Assembly (NCBI GenBank): GCA_017523995.1
Contig: JAFWUX010000102.1
Coordinates: 1-64,000 of the forward strand
From: Oscillospiraceae bacterium
GTDB lineage: Bacteria; Bacillota_A; Clostridia; Oscillospirales; Ruminococcaceae
Reading direction: 5' to 3'
DNA: 64,000 nucleotides
Every line of letters starts with the position of its first letter. The first letter of the stretch is position 1. Below the pieces are notes generated by a model, which saw only the letters and a program-made list of their open reading frames with translations, ran no database searches and was not told the DNA's origin. Below, piece by piece: positions 52,488 to 60,991 of this stretch. The position numbers were made by a program, and so were the translations under genes.

Positions 52488-54173
52488 TTATTGTCTGAGA
52501 AGCATCCGCTTCAGCAGCGTCAGGTCAATGGCGTTGATGATCCGATTGTCATCGAGATCAGCCTGCTTTGCCTGCTCGCTGTTGAGCTGCTCAGTGCCAA
52601 GCAGATATTTGCACAGCATGACTGCATCCGCCGTGGACACATTGCCGTCCCGGTTGATATCTCCGCCGGATGCCTGTCCGCCGGCGGGTGTGAATGTAAT
52701 CTTGTCAACATTGAATCCGCCCTGCTGTGCATGCAGCTTCAGATCGGATTCGCCGGCAGGCAGCTCCAGCGTCACCTTGAACTGCTGCCAGTTCTGCCAG
52801 CCGCCGGTTGCCGGAATATCGAGCGTACCGAGTGTATTGCCGCCGCAGGAGAATGCGATCTGTCCGCCGCCGTTTTCAGAGGCAGCATCCAGCGTCAGCT
52901 CATATTTCATCGTCTGCGGCACAGAGATCGAATAGCTCATCCAGTCTCCGGATTCAATATATCCGACATTCTTTCCGCCCTGTGCGCAGTCCTCCAGCTC
53001 CACGCCGCTCATGGAAGCATAGTTTTCAGCTTCCAGCACCGTATTGCCGGAGCCGGACAGAGAAAGCCGCTCAACATTCTGCGTCTGCGGCGTGCCCGTT
53101 GTAGTCTGCGGTTCCGGATCGGTACCCTGCGGCTCGGGATCAGTTGTCTGCGGTTCGGGATCGGTGCCGCTCTTCGGAACTGTCCGCCATACCGCAGTCT
53201 CAGCATGTGCATTCAGGATCTTTTTGAGGTAATTGCCGGCTTCTGTCAGCGAACTGCCGTCTCCGCCGAAAATACTGGAACCCTCTGCCTTGCTGCTGAT
53301 CGCCCAGTTGCACCATGAAAGTTTATTGGAATCCATCCACGAAAGCCACTGTTCTGTCGAGCCGACATTGACAGCGCCGTCACCGTCTGCATTGACCGTT
53401 CCCCATTCGGATACAAAGACGGCTGCATTTTTGCTGAGTGCCGCATCGCCCTTGCCGCGCAGTTCGCCGCCGTGCGTGCCGGCATAAAAATGCAGAACAT
53501 ATGCAACATTGCTGTCATTGATCGGATCATTTGCGGCTGCATCGACATCCTGAGACCATGTCGGCGTGCCGACAATGATCAGATTATCCGAGTACTTGCG
53601 GATCTCCGGAATCACCTGCTCGGCATAGCCTTTTACGGCAGACCAGGAGACCTGTGTCGGTTCATTGTAAAGCTCAAAGATCACATTGTCATATTTTCCG
53701 TAATCACGCGCGATCTCGGAGAAAAAGCTTTTTGCTGCATTCGTGTTGTTATGTGCGCCGTGCGAATGCCAGTCCACGATCACGTAGATATCCTTTGCGA
53801 TCGCCGCATCCAAGACGGAGCGCAGCGCGCCGACGTCTCCTCCGTTGTAGATCGAGCCCTGATCGTCTACGCCGAGCGAGCAGCGCAGGATCTCGCACTT
53901 GAATTCCTCAACCATACGGTCAACGGTGCCGCTGTTCCAGTACTGCCCCTGCCAGTTGCTCCAGAAAAAGCTCATTCCCTTGACCTGCACCGGTTCCTTG
54001 TATGATGAACCGATGATCTTGTTTCCGCTTGTCTGAAGCTGACCGTAATAACTGACCGGTCCGCTCCCTGCCGCTGAAACCTCCGAAGGTTCCGGCACAA
54101 GCAGAACCCGCGGAAGGAGTATAGCTGACATCACAAATGCGCAGACTGCACTCAACGCTTTTTGAATTTTCAT
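52488..54173 (-). CDS. Family 5 endoglucanase with CBM6 and dockerin
   Basis: A 561-residue secreted cellulase. A signal peptide (about 1-34) precedes GH5 (about 40-335, probably subfamily 2) with VKGMSFFWSNWQGQYWNSG, acid/base VIFELYNEPTQVSW and nucleophile VFVSEWGTVNADGDG. A repeated proline-rich linker of PEPQTTD/PEPQGTD units leads to CBM6 (about 385-505, VLEAENYASMSG, GWQNWQQF) and a C-terminal dockerin (GDINRDGNVSTADAVMLCKY). GGAGGGG lies before the ATG at 54173. The promoter lies far upstream at 54343-54371, giving a leader of about 160 nt. Confidence 0.93.
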   Translation of the reverse strand: MKIQKALSAVCAFVMSAILLPRVLLVPEPSEVSAAGSGPVSYYGQLQTSGNKIIGSSYKEPVQVKGMSFFWSNWQGQYWNSGTVDRMVEEFKCEILRCSLGVDDQGSIYNGGDVGALRSVLDAAIAKDIYVIVDWHSHGAHNNTNAAKSFFSEIARDYGKYDNVIFELYNEPTQVSWSAVKGYAEQVIPEIRKYSDNLIIVGTPTWSQDVDAAANDPINDSNVAYVLHFYAGTHGGELRGKGDAALSKNAAVFVSEWGTVNADGDGAVNVGSTEQWLSWMDSNKLSWCNWAISSKAEGSSIFGGDGSSLTEAGNYLKKILNAHAETAVWRTVPKSGTDPEPQTTDPEPQGTDPEPQTTTGTPQTQNVERLSLSGSGNTVLEAENYASMSGVELEDCAQGGKNVGYIESGDWMSYSISVPQTMKYELTLDAASENGGGQIAFSCGGNTLGTLDIPATGGWQNWQQFKVTLELPAGESDLKLHAQQGGFNVDKITFTPAGGQASGGDINRDGNVSTADAVMLCKYLLGTEQLNSEQAKQADLDDNRIINAIDLTLLKRMLLRQ

Positions 54174-54342
54174 AAAGTTTGCCCCTCCAACAAATATTTT
54201 GATTAACGCATTTATCATGCACCAATCACCGTGTCATGCGCATCAGTCCGGCTGTGTCTCTGTCCGCCTGAGCCGGTCTGATCCGGAAGCGTTCCGTTCT
54301 CTCATTGTGAATCAAAAACATGGGGGTATCTATCTATTTATT

Positions 54343-54371
54343 ATTATAACATTTTTGGGGCAGTTAGACAA
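54343..54371 (-). promoter_or_regulatory. Promoter of the GH5 gene, with a long leader
   Basis: TTGTCT (54366-54371), a 17-bp spacer and TATAAT (54343-54348) on the minus strand. The roughly 160-nt leader to 54173 holds no frame of note and may carry regulation. No riboswitch class was recognised. Confidence 0.65.
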
Positions 54372-54470
54372 GACAACCGCAATCATTTAATACAAAACTG
54401 TCGCTGCGCATAAATATATTCAACATGATTTCAGATAAGCAGCACAATCGACCTTAAATGCGCGGCTGTT

Positions 54471-55517
54471 TCAGCAGTATGTACTTTGATGATTGACGGT
54501 GCGAACAGAGATCGTATAGGCGGGGTTCAGCCCTGCCGCATTGCTCCTTGCATTGGCATACTGCACCGCTTCTCGCCATGAGATGTAGTCAACGGGCAGA
54601 TCATTGCCGTCAAAGGTGCTGGGGTTGCTGCCCATATTGAATGTGCCGCCCTCGATCAGGATAAATCCGTCACTTACCGCTGTTGGAACTGTCGCATTAT
54701 GCTCCGTTGTTGTGACAGGTTCCGTCTGCTTTTCAGTCATTTGCGCAGTCTGCCAGTCTGCATTTCCAAAGCTGCTTCCGGAGTTGTCCTGATTCAGTAT
54801 CAGATTCAGCACAATGCCGATGATCATTGCACAGCCCAGCCATACAAGCGGTTTTATTGAATACTTTTGGTCTTTGTTCTTTTGGGTGACTTCTGACAGC
54901 ACATATCCGATCAGTACAAAAAACAGCAGCATCGCAAGATTCTGCAGGAGAATAAGCCACTTTGCCGTGGTGTAGTCCAGAAATGCGAAGTGCGTCCGGA
55001 ATGTGATATAATTCACAATGCCGCTTTTCAGGAACAGCCGCAGTCCAACGCCTGAAACGCCGGTGAGCATCACTTTGCATGCGGTTCTGCCCTTATCCGG
55101 CAGCTTTGCAGTCATGGCTTTCATGTGCAGTCCGATATGGACACCCATGAGCATAAAGGACCAATAGGACATCGCTAGATGCAGTTCTCTTGCGGTCATC
55201 ACATTGATCAGTCCGTACATGAACGGGACGGCGTGTCCGCTCATGGACATGCCGCTGAGCGCTGTCAGAGCGATTGAAAGGAGCAAAAGCGTGTTCACCG
55301 CTGTCAGGACAATGCGGCAGGGGGAATACTTCCCTTTGAACACCGCCTGATACCATTTGCGGTTGAGGATATGGTGCAGGACAAGCGCTGCCGTCATGCC
55401 GATGCCGAGCCATTCATGCAGCACATCGCCTGTCACCTGAAACGCCGTCAGAAACAGCAAAAGGACTGTCAGCACCACATCGACGATCCTTTTGATGATA
55501 CCGGTCTTTGTCTGCAT
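54471..55517 (-). pseudogene. DUF4405 membrane domain fused to a truncated formylglycine-generating-enzyme domain
   Basis: A 348-residue frame. The N-terminal part (about 1-225) has about six helices with histidines (LHEWLGIGMTAALVLHHILN, LHLAMSYWSFMLMGVHIGLH), as in DUF4405/cytochrome-b-like proteins. The C-terminal part starts an FGE-sulfatase domain (FILIEGGTFNMGS, then DLPVDYISWREAVQYANARS and AGLNPAYTIS). It lacks the middle of the early domain and the entire catalytic remainder, ending in a foreign tail VRTVNHQSTYC. The break coincides with a sequence repeated at about 55937-55966, so it looks cut by recombination. The membrane part may still function. Confidence 0.7.
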
Positions 55518-55533
55518 AACAGTCCCTCCCTGT

Positions 55534-55659
55534 TTAATTCATATTGTTGATCCAGTCCTGAATCTCGCTTTCGGAGATGCCTGCATCCAGTCTGCCGCCG
55601 AATGTGCCGTCATTGCCCCATGCCCATGCACCGAGCGCGATCTTTGGTAAAGTATTCAT
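55534..55659 (-). pseudogene. 41-codon remnant of an aldo/keto reductase
   Basis: The frame starts MNTLPKIALGAWAWGNDGTF, the usual opening of a short-form aldo/keto reductase, and stops after 41 residues. AAGGAGGAT precedes the ATG and the promoter upstream is intact, so it may be translated as a leader for the DUF4405/FGE gene 16 bp downstream. Confidence 0.65.
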
Positions 55660-55698
55660 AATAGCATCCTCCTTCTGGTTGTGATGATTCTTTTATTC

Positions 55699-55748
55699 TG
55701 ACATCGTGTCATTATTGATATTATAGCACTATTCTGACATCGTGTCAA
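55699..55748 (-). promoter_or_regulatory. Promoter with two identical palindromic operators
   Basis: On the minus strand TTGACA (55743-55748) and TATAAT (55720-55725) have a 17-bp spacer. TGACATCGTGTCA occurs twice, at 55699-55711 just past the -10 and 55735-55747 over the -35, 36 bp apart. Such paired sites suit a dimeric repressor. The repressor gene is not adjacent. Confidence 0.82.
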
Positions 55749-56074
55749 TATGTTTCCTGAAAATTCACGATTTTTGGCGTTATCTACAAATCAAGCGAAT
55801 TGCAATAGGATACATTAAACAAAAGGGCATCATCAATATGAGATCATCTGTTTGTCATTCAGTTTTTCTTTTCGAGGATTTGCAAATTCTTTGAAATCCT
55901 GCACAGTCTGCTGCGGAAAAAACTCTGATGCAGATTTGTGTACTTTGACGATAGACAATGCGAACAGTCAAAATCTTCTTTATGCATAAATCCCCATCCG
56001 CAGCAAACAATACCGGTAGCTTTGAAAAAGCGAAGCTATCCCAAAATAGCGAAACCATAAACAGGAGGCACATG

Positions 56075-56251
56075 ATGAAAGCAACCGGTATTGTGAGAAG
56101 AATCGATGACCTCGGCAGAGTCGTCATACCCAAAGAGATCAGGCGGACTATGAGAATCCGGGAGGGCGACCCCTCGCTGATAACATTGACACAGGATATC
56201 CGGTTCTGTATGGGTGTGGAATCGGCTGCGGAACGGTACATCGGGAAGTGA
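56075..56251 (+). pseudogene. Truncated AbrB/SpoVT-type transition regulator
   Basis: The first 33 residues (MKATGIVRRIDDLGRVVIP, RRTMRIREGDP) are the AbrB DNA-binding domain. The expected continuation is replaced by an unrelated tail ending GVESAAERYIGK. AGGAGG precedes ATG 56075 (or 56072). The last codons belong to a 29-nt sequence repeated at 62513-62541. A DNA-binding remnant could still be made. Confidence 0.7.
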
Positions 56252-56253
56252 AT
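56225..56253 (+). repeat. 29-nt direct repeat, left copy
   Basis: Contains GGAACGGTACATCGGGAAGT and matches 62513-62541 in 28 of 29 positions, same orientation. The pair encloses exactly the PL11-GH43-CE12 genes. Confidence 0.88.
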
Positions 56254-56298
56254 ACAGAGGAACCGCCGCCTGATTGGTAGTTAGGCGGCGGTTTGCGT
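56254..56298. terminator. Terminator copy related to 49928-49966
   Basis: ACCGCCGCCTGA... pairs with ...TTAGGCGGCGGT, then TTGCG. The flanks ATACAGAG and TTATGAT resemble those at 49919 and 49970, so this is a duplicated segment. Confidence 0.8.
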
Positions 56299-56503
56299 TA
56301 TGATACTTTCAGATTGCATGAGCGTTTTCCGTTTTGCACTGTTCAGACAGATCATGCTCTGCCATTTTGCGGACAATACGGGCGGCATACTGACGGAATA
56401 CCGCATTGTTCTGCACCATGCAAATGCTGCGGCTGAACGAACCTGACGCCTGTTTTGGTTATCAACTCGGCATCCTTATCATTGCCGCTCAGATAGATTC
56501 CGT

Positions 56504-58579
56504 TTATTGTGCCGCTTTCGGTATGATTGAAATATCCGGTGTCTGCGGCATTTCCATGCCGGTGCCGAGATAGTAGTCCAGCATATGTGACTGAAAATAG
56601 CCTTTTGCAGTCATGCAGTTGCGGTAGCAGGGATTCTGCGCGAGACAGTAAAGGCGTATATCCGTCGGGTCTGTCGATTCCAGAATCACCAGTCGGGAAG
56701 CATCGCTGCTGGTCATGATGACCTCCTCGCGCCAATCACCGTTCAGATCCGCATAGAACATCGGTGCACCGCGCTCGGATCCTGTGCAGTCCGTGAGCTT
56801 CCACGGTGACAGCAGGCGTGTCGTGCTGCTGTTCTGCCAGTTCCACTTTTCAAATTTCTTGTCATTATACGCTTCTGAGAGCAGGTCGCCGTCCCACCAG
56901 AGCCGCAGACACGGATAGAGTGCCCCGTCGCCGAGCCGCTTGCCGCTGCAGCTGTATAATCCCTGGAATGACCACATCTCAAAACCGTCGCTGCGCGGAT
57001 CAATATCGCCGACATTGCCTCTGCCGACATCCATTGTACCTTCCTTGGCATAATTTGTCCAGAGCAGCTCGCCGGTCGAGGCATTATAGGAATATTCCAG
57101 CAGACCGAACTGATTATTCTGCTGAATGCCGTAGCCGTACATTTCTTTGCCGTTGTTCCCGTTGCAGAATGAGCCGACAAACCAGCGGTCGCCGTGAACG
57201 ATCTCATCAACATGGTATCGCAGAGAACCATCGCCGTTCAGGGCATAGCCCATGTGCAGCACTTCATCCTTTCCGTCATAATCCACATCGGCAACACGGA
57301 TCTGATGTGCTTCTGCATAGCCGTTTTTATATTCCTTCCGGTTCTCAAACATCTTCTCGTTTTTATAGCGCCAATGCATCTTGAATGTACCGCTTTCGTC
57401 ATAGCCGAATGCGGCTGTCATGCTGTTGAAGGTCTTGTCCTTGTTGCGGTTTTTCATCCAGCAGACAACACTCGGGCGCACGCCGTCCAGATAGCCGATC
57501 TCCATCATGCACGCCATCGGACCGACTTTGATATAGTCATCCGGAACAGGCGCAGAGGCTTTCAGCGTACCGGTCCTGCCGTCGATGACCGCAATTTCCT
57601 GTGCGGCAGGATTGCTGTTCTGATACCTTGTGCCGTCCGCAAAGGTCACGCCGTCCGCGATGCGCAGCAGAATATCCGCATAACCGTCGCAGTCCATATC
57701 GTAGACTGTCACACCGTCCCACATTCCGACATCAATCGTTGATGCGCCGGGGGAGATATTGTTCTTATTTTCGCTCTGATAGCCCATGTCGATCGTATAG
57801 AGATATGTTCCGTCACTTTTGTAGGCTTCGAGTTTCTGGTGATCGTTAGAGCAGCGGTCAACCAGATAATCATATACACCGTCGCCGTCAAAATCGCCGA
57901 CCCAGACAAAATGTATTGTGCTGCCCTTCCTGATATTCACAATGCGGACATTCGCCGTAGAATTCGCCGGGAGCGTATCGCTGCCGTCCGTGTCAAACTC
58001 CTTTCCGCCGATGACCGCCTTGACGGTATAGGTCTGATCCTTTTTCAGATCAGCCTTGCTGTCCGTGAAATTGGTGCCGCCGGTCAGCGGCTTGTCATTG
58101 ACCTTGACGGTTTTGCCGTCCGTTGTGCGGTAGACATTGAATGCAATATCTGCGGGGTCATCCGCGAGCAGACGCCAGCTCACAAATACGCCTTTCCCGT
58201 TGCTGACCGCGCTGACGCCTCGGCTGAGGTATTCCATCTTCCGGCTGCCGGAGAGCGGCTGGATCTGCGGCGCTTCCGGCTCAATATCATACGGCTCCGG
58301 AAAGCTGCCGTTTTTTGTCAGCAGGTAATCCCGCAGCATTTCGGCATCGCTCCGGTCTGTGATACCGTCCGCATTGACATCCGCGATCTGTGCGGACGGA
58401 GATTCAAATCCCGATATCAATCCGTGCTTTAGCAGCGTGAGATCACAGGCATCGAGCTTCCCGTCAGAATTCAGATCACCGCGCAGATACTTCGCAGATT
58501 CTGCCGAAGCCGGCAGGTAAACGCTGTTTTGCAGCATCGAAAGCATCACTGCAATACAGATTATCGGATGCTTTTTCAA
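56504..58579 (-). CDS. Family 11 rhamnogalacturonan lyase with N-terminal dockerin
   Basis: A 691-residue secreted enzyme. A signal peptide (about 1-27) is followed by a dockerin placed at the N-terminus (about 32-95, GDLNSDGKLDACDLTLLKHG and DVNADGITDRSDAEML), then the PL11 beta-propeller (about 110-690): RKMEYLSRGVSAV, VGDFDGDGVYDYLVDR, DMDCDGYADILLR, HQIRVADVDYDGKDEVLHMG, FYADLNGDWREEV. PL11 cleaves the rhamnose-galacturonate backbone of RG-I by elimination. It is 47 bp downstream of the GH43 gene on the same strand. Confidence 0.93.
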   Translation of the reverse strand: MKKHPIICIAVMLSMLQNSVYLPASAESAKYLRGDLNSDGKLDACDLTLLKHGLISGFESPSAQIADVNADGITDRSDAEMLRDYLLTKNGSFPEPYDIEPEAPQIQPLSGSRKMEYLSRGVSAVSNGKGVFVSWRLLADDPADIAFNVYRTTDGKTVKVNDKPLTGGTNFTDSKADLKKDQTYTVKAVIGGKEFDTDGSDTLPANSTANVRIVNIRKGSTIHFVWVGDFDGDGVYDYLVDRCSNDHQKLEAYKSDGTYLYTIDMGYQSENKNNISPGASTIDVGMWDGVTVYDMDCDGYADILLRIADGVTFADGTRYQNSNPAAQEIAVIDGRTGTLKASAPVPDDYIKVGPMACMMEIGYLDGVRPSVVCWMKNRNKDKTFNSMTAAFGYDESGTFKMHWRYKNEKMFENRKEYKNGYAEAHQIRVADVDYDGKDEVLHMGYALNGDGSLRYHVDEIVHGDRWFVGSFCNGNNGKEMYGYGIQQNNQFGLLEYSYNASTGELLWTNYAKEGTMDVGRGNVGDIDPRSDGFEMWSFQGLYSCSGKRLGDGALYPCLRLWWDGDLLSEAYNDKKFEKWNWQNSSTTRLLSPWKLTDCTGSERGAPMFYADLNGDWREEVIMTSSDASRLVILESTDPTDIRLYCLAQNPCYRNCMTAKGYFQSHMLDYYLGTGMEMPQTPDISIIPKAAQ

Positions 58580-58626
58580 GTGAATCCCTCCTTCGTCTGA
58601 TTGGAAATCAGGCAGCGGACTTTGTA

Positions 58627-60768
58627 TTATTTCATGAGCAGTTGCTTCAGCAGCGTGAGATCAACGGCATTCAGTTTGCCGTCAGCGTTCATGTCAGCGA
58701 TCGCGCCCTGCTCCGGCGTCAGGGTTCCGGTTGTCAGCAGATAATCGCGCATCATAACAAGATCAGTCTTGTTGCAGATACCGTCTGCATTGATGTCGCC
58801 GATTACCGGCGTTTTTTGCTGTGCAGTGACTGCAACAGCATAATTGACACAGCTTGCCTGATTGACTTCGCCAAGCGTGACGGTCTGACCTGCTGCAAAA
58901 TCCTTTTTATAAAGCTGATAGGTCACCTGCGGCTCGCCGTCGTCGGTGAGAGTATCCGCAGTTTTTGTCCAGTCTCCGAGCCATGCCGGAACAGTGACAC
59001 GGGTATCCAGCGCGACAAAAGCGGAAATATCCGCACCGGCTTTGAATGCCGCTTCATCGCCTGCAAACTTTTTGGAATCACACGCAGTCTGGATCCATTC
59101 TGCGCCGTCCAGTGTGTGCGGAATGCTTGTGAATTTGAATACTCTGTCACCGAACACCTCGCTGCCCTGCTGCTTCGGCTGCGTCACAACAGACCAGTTT
59201 GCGGCATTGGTTGTATCGCTGACTGTCAGTCCGGTGATATACTTACCGTCTTCATACCTGACCGGCTCCGGCGGCGCTGCGGGCTGACCGTCACCGATCA
59301 GCGTGAAATCATCGACCATGAGCCAGTTTCCGGCGTTTCCGTCGGATGCAAAGCCGACCTGAATTTTACCGTCGGTGACCGGGATGTTGTCAATGGACAT
59401 CTGCGTCCAGTTCCCGATATTTTTGTTTGCGGAAACGCTCATCTCCGCGCCGCCGTAGTTTTTGACATAGACCTTTGCAGCTTTCTGTCCGCCGGAGCTG
59501 CGCACCCAGAATTTCAGCGTATAGTTGCCGTTCGGGAGCGTGATATCCTGCGACATATTCGCAGAAAACGCATTTGCGCCGTACTGCTGTGCGCACCAGT
59601 TTCCGGTGTGGCCGCCCTTTCGGTTGCCGTTTCCGGTGCCGGATGCCTTCCAGCCTGCAAGCGCGGGCTGCGACACGCGGTCTGCTTCAAAGGTCGGATT
59701 CAGCACATAGTTATTGCCTGCACCGACTGTCCATTCGCCGGTCTCCGCATCGAGATTCCACTCGCTCAGCGAATGGAATTTCACATCATTGCCGTTGACG
59801 GTCAGCGGAACCCACTGATTGTATCCCAGACCGTTACCGGCGAAATCGCTCCAGCGGTCGCCGCAGAACAGCACCGTTTCCTGCTTGCTGCCCTTGACCG
59901 TATAGAAAAAGCCGGTCTGCGTGACGTGCGAAAAATCGTTATCCGTGCCGTCCATGACCTTCCAGTCGGAATACGGCCCGTTGATATTGTCAGCGACCAT
60001 GTAATAGCTGTGCGAGGCGTTCCAGCCGTGCAGATCAGAGGCGCAGAAATAATACTTGTTCTTGTATTTGAACATACAGTTGCCCTCTTTGCCGCTGCCT
60101 TTTTTTACCTCGACCGCACGTTCCGCGGCAAGAAAATCCGACTCGCGCAGCTTGCAGACATACTGGTGTGAGCGCCCCTTTGCGCTGGAACAGATCAGAT
60201 ATGCCTGCCCGTCATCATCGACAAAGAGCGTCTGATCACCGGTTCCGGTATTTACAACACCGGGGATCTGCTCCTGCACATTTCCGATCTCAAAATTACC
60301 GGTCGGGGTATCGCACTGCGCGAACAGCACGCTGCCGTTATACTGCGCACAGATGATATACTTTCTGGATTTCGGACAATATGCCGCACCGAGTCTGCCG
60401 AACCATGTTACCATGCCGATGTTCTTTGTTTTGCCTGTCAGAACGTCATTTTCAAATTTCCAGTTGACGAGGTCCTTCGAGGAATAACAGGTCACAGACT
60501 GAAAATAGCATTCTCCGTTTTTGCCGGTCGGGCTTGCGGCATATTTGTCCGCACCGGTATAGTGTACGCCGTACCAGTAATAGGTATCACCGAATTTGAA
60601 TACGCCGCCGCCCTGCGAATAGATGTTTTTTCCGGAGGTGTCCTTCCAGAAGCAGTCATTTGTGATTGTCTGCGATGCTGCCTCTGCGTGCATCTGCGGA
60701 ATGAGCGGCTGTGCGGACAGCATCATGGCTGCGCCGCAGATTACCGCGAATAATTGCTTTTGCTTCAT
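58627..60768 (-). CDS. Family 43 glycoside hydrolase with binding modules and dockerin
   Basis: A 713-residue secreted enzyme. A signal peptide (about 1-31) precedes a five-bladed GH43-like catalytic domain (about 33-345, YSQGGGVFKFGDTYYWYGVH, GDQTLFVDDDGQAYLI). A carbohydrate-binding beta-sandwich (about 355-500, NPTFEADRVSQPALAGW), a second sandwich (about 510-640) and a C-terminal dockerin (GDINADGICNKTDLVMMRDY and DMNADGKLNAVDLTLLKQ) follow. The form resembles beta-galactan-active GH43 enzymes, which would fit trimming RG-I side chains; the exact subfamily is not settled. Promoter on the minus strand: TTGTGA then TAGAAT with 17 bp, near 60885-60920. Confidence 0.88.
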   Translation of the reverse strand: MKQKQLFAVICGAAMMLSAQPLIPQMHAEAASQTITNDCFWKDTSGKNIYSQGGGVFKFGDTYYWYGVHYTGADKYAASPTGKNGECYFQSVTCYSSKDLVNWKFENDVLTGKTKNIGMVTWFGRLGAAYCPKSRKYIICAQYNGSVLFAQCDTPTGNFEIGNVQEQIPGVVNTGTGDQTLFVDDDGQAYLICSSAKGRSHQYVCKLRESDFLAAERAVEVKKGSGKEGNCMFKYKNKYYFCASDLHGWNASHSYYMVADNINGPYSDWKVMDGTDNDFSHVTQTGFFYTVKGSKQETVLFCGDRWSDFAGNGLGYNQWVPLTVNGNDVKFHSLSEWNLDAETGEWTVGAGNNYVLNPTFEADRVSQPALAGWKASGTGNGNRKGGHTGNWCAQQYGANAFSANMSQDITLPNGNYTLKFWVRSSGGQKAAKVYVKNYGGAEMSVSANKNIGNWTQMSIDNIPVTDGKIQVGFASDGNAGNWLMVDDFTLIGDGQPAAPPEPVRYEDGKYITGLTVSDTTNAANWSVVTQPKQQGSEVFGDRVFKFTSIPHTLDGAEWIQTACDSKKFAGDEAAFKAGADISAFVALDTRVTVPAWLGDWTKTADTLTDDGEPQVTYQLYKKDFAAGQTVTLGEVNQASCVNYAVAVTAQQKTPVIGDINADGICNKTDLVMMRDYLLTTGTLTPEQGAIADMNADGKLNAVDLTLLKQLLMK

Positions 60769-60946
60769 TTTATATCCCCGCTTTCCCTATGCTTTTTCTC
60801 ATCAGCAGCGCGTCCGCGATTTTACAGTACAGGAGGGGACTGCACCGGAAAACCGCGCAGCGCATGCTGTTTCTAAGTTTATTCTAGCGTATATCCTGCA
60901 AAATCACAATTGCGTTTTTGCGCATTTTTATGATATATCAAACCAA

Positions 60947-60990
60947 AATATCCCGCACAGTTCCTGACACTGTGCGGGATATCCCTCATG
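60947..60990 (-). terminator. Terminator of the CE12 gene
   Basis: ATATCCCGCACAG pairs with CTGTGCGGGATAT, followed on the minus strand by TTTTGG. It separates CE12 from the GH43-PL11 unit. Confidence 0.88.
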
Positions 60991-60991
60991 C

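Noticed and set aside
54174..54340. Riboswitch in the long GH5 leader
   Set aside because: The leader is about 160 nt, but no conserved riboswitch core or terminator/antiterminator pair could be identified.
56309..56419. A 36-codon minus-strand frame (MVQNNAVFRQYAARIV...) after PL11
   Set aside because: Protein-like composition, but no ribosome site and not recognised; possibly a gene remnant, not supportable as a gene.
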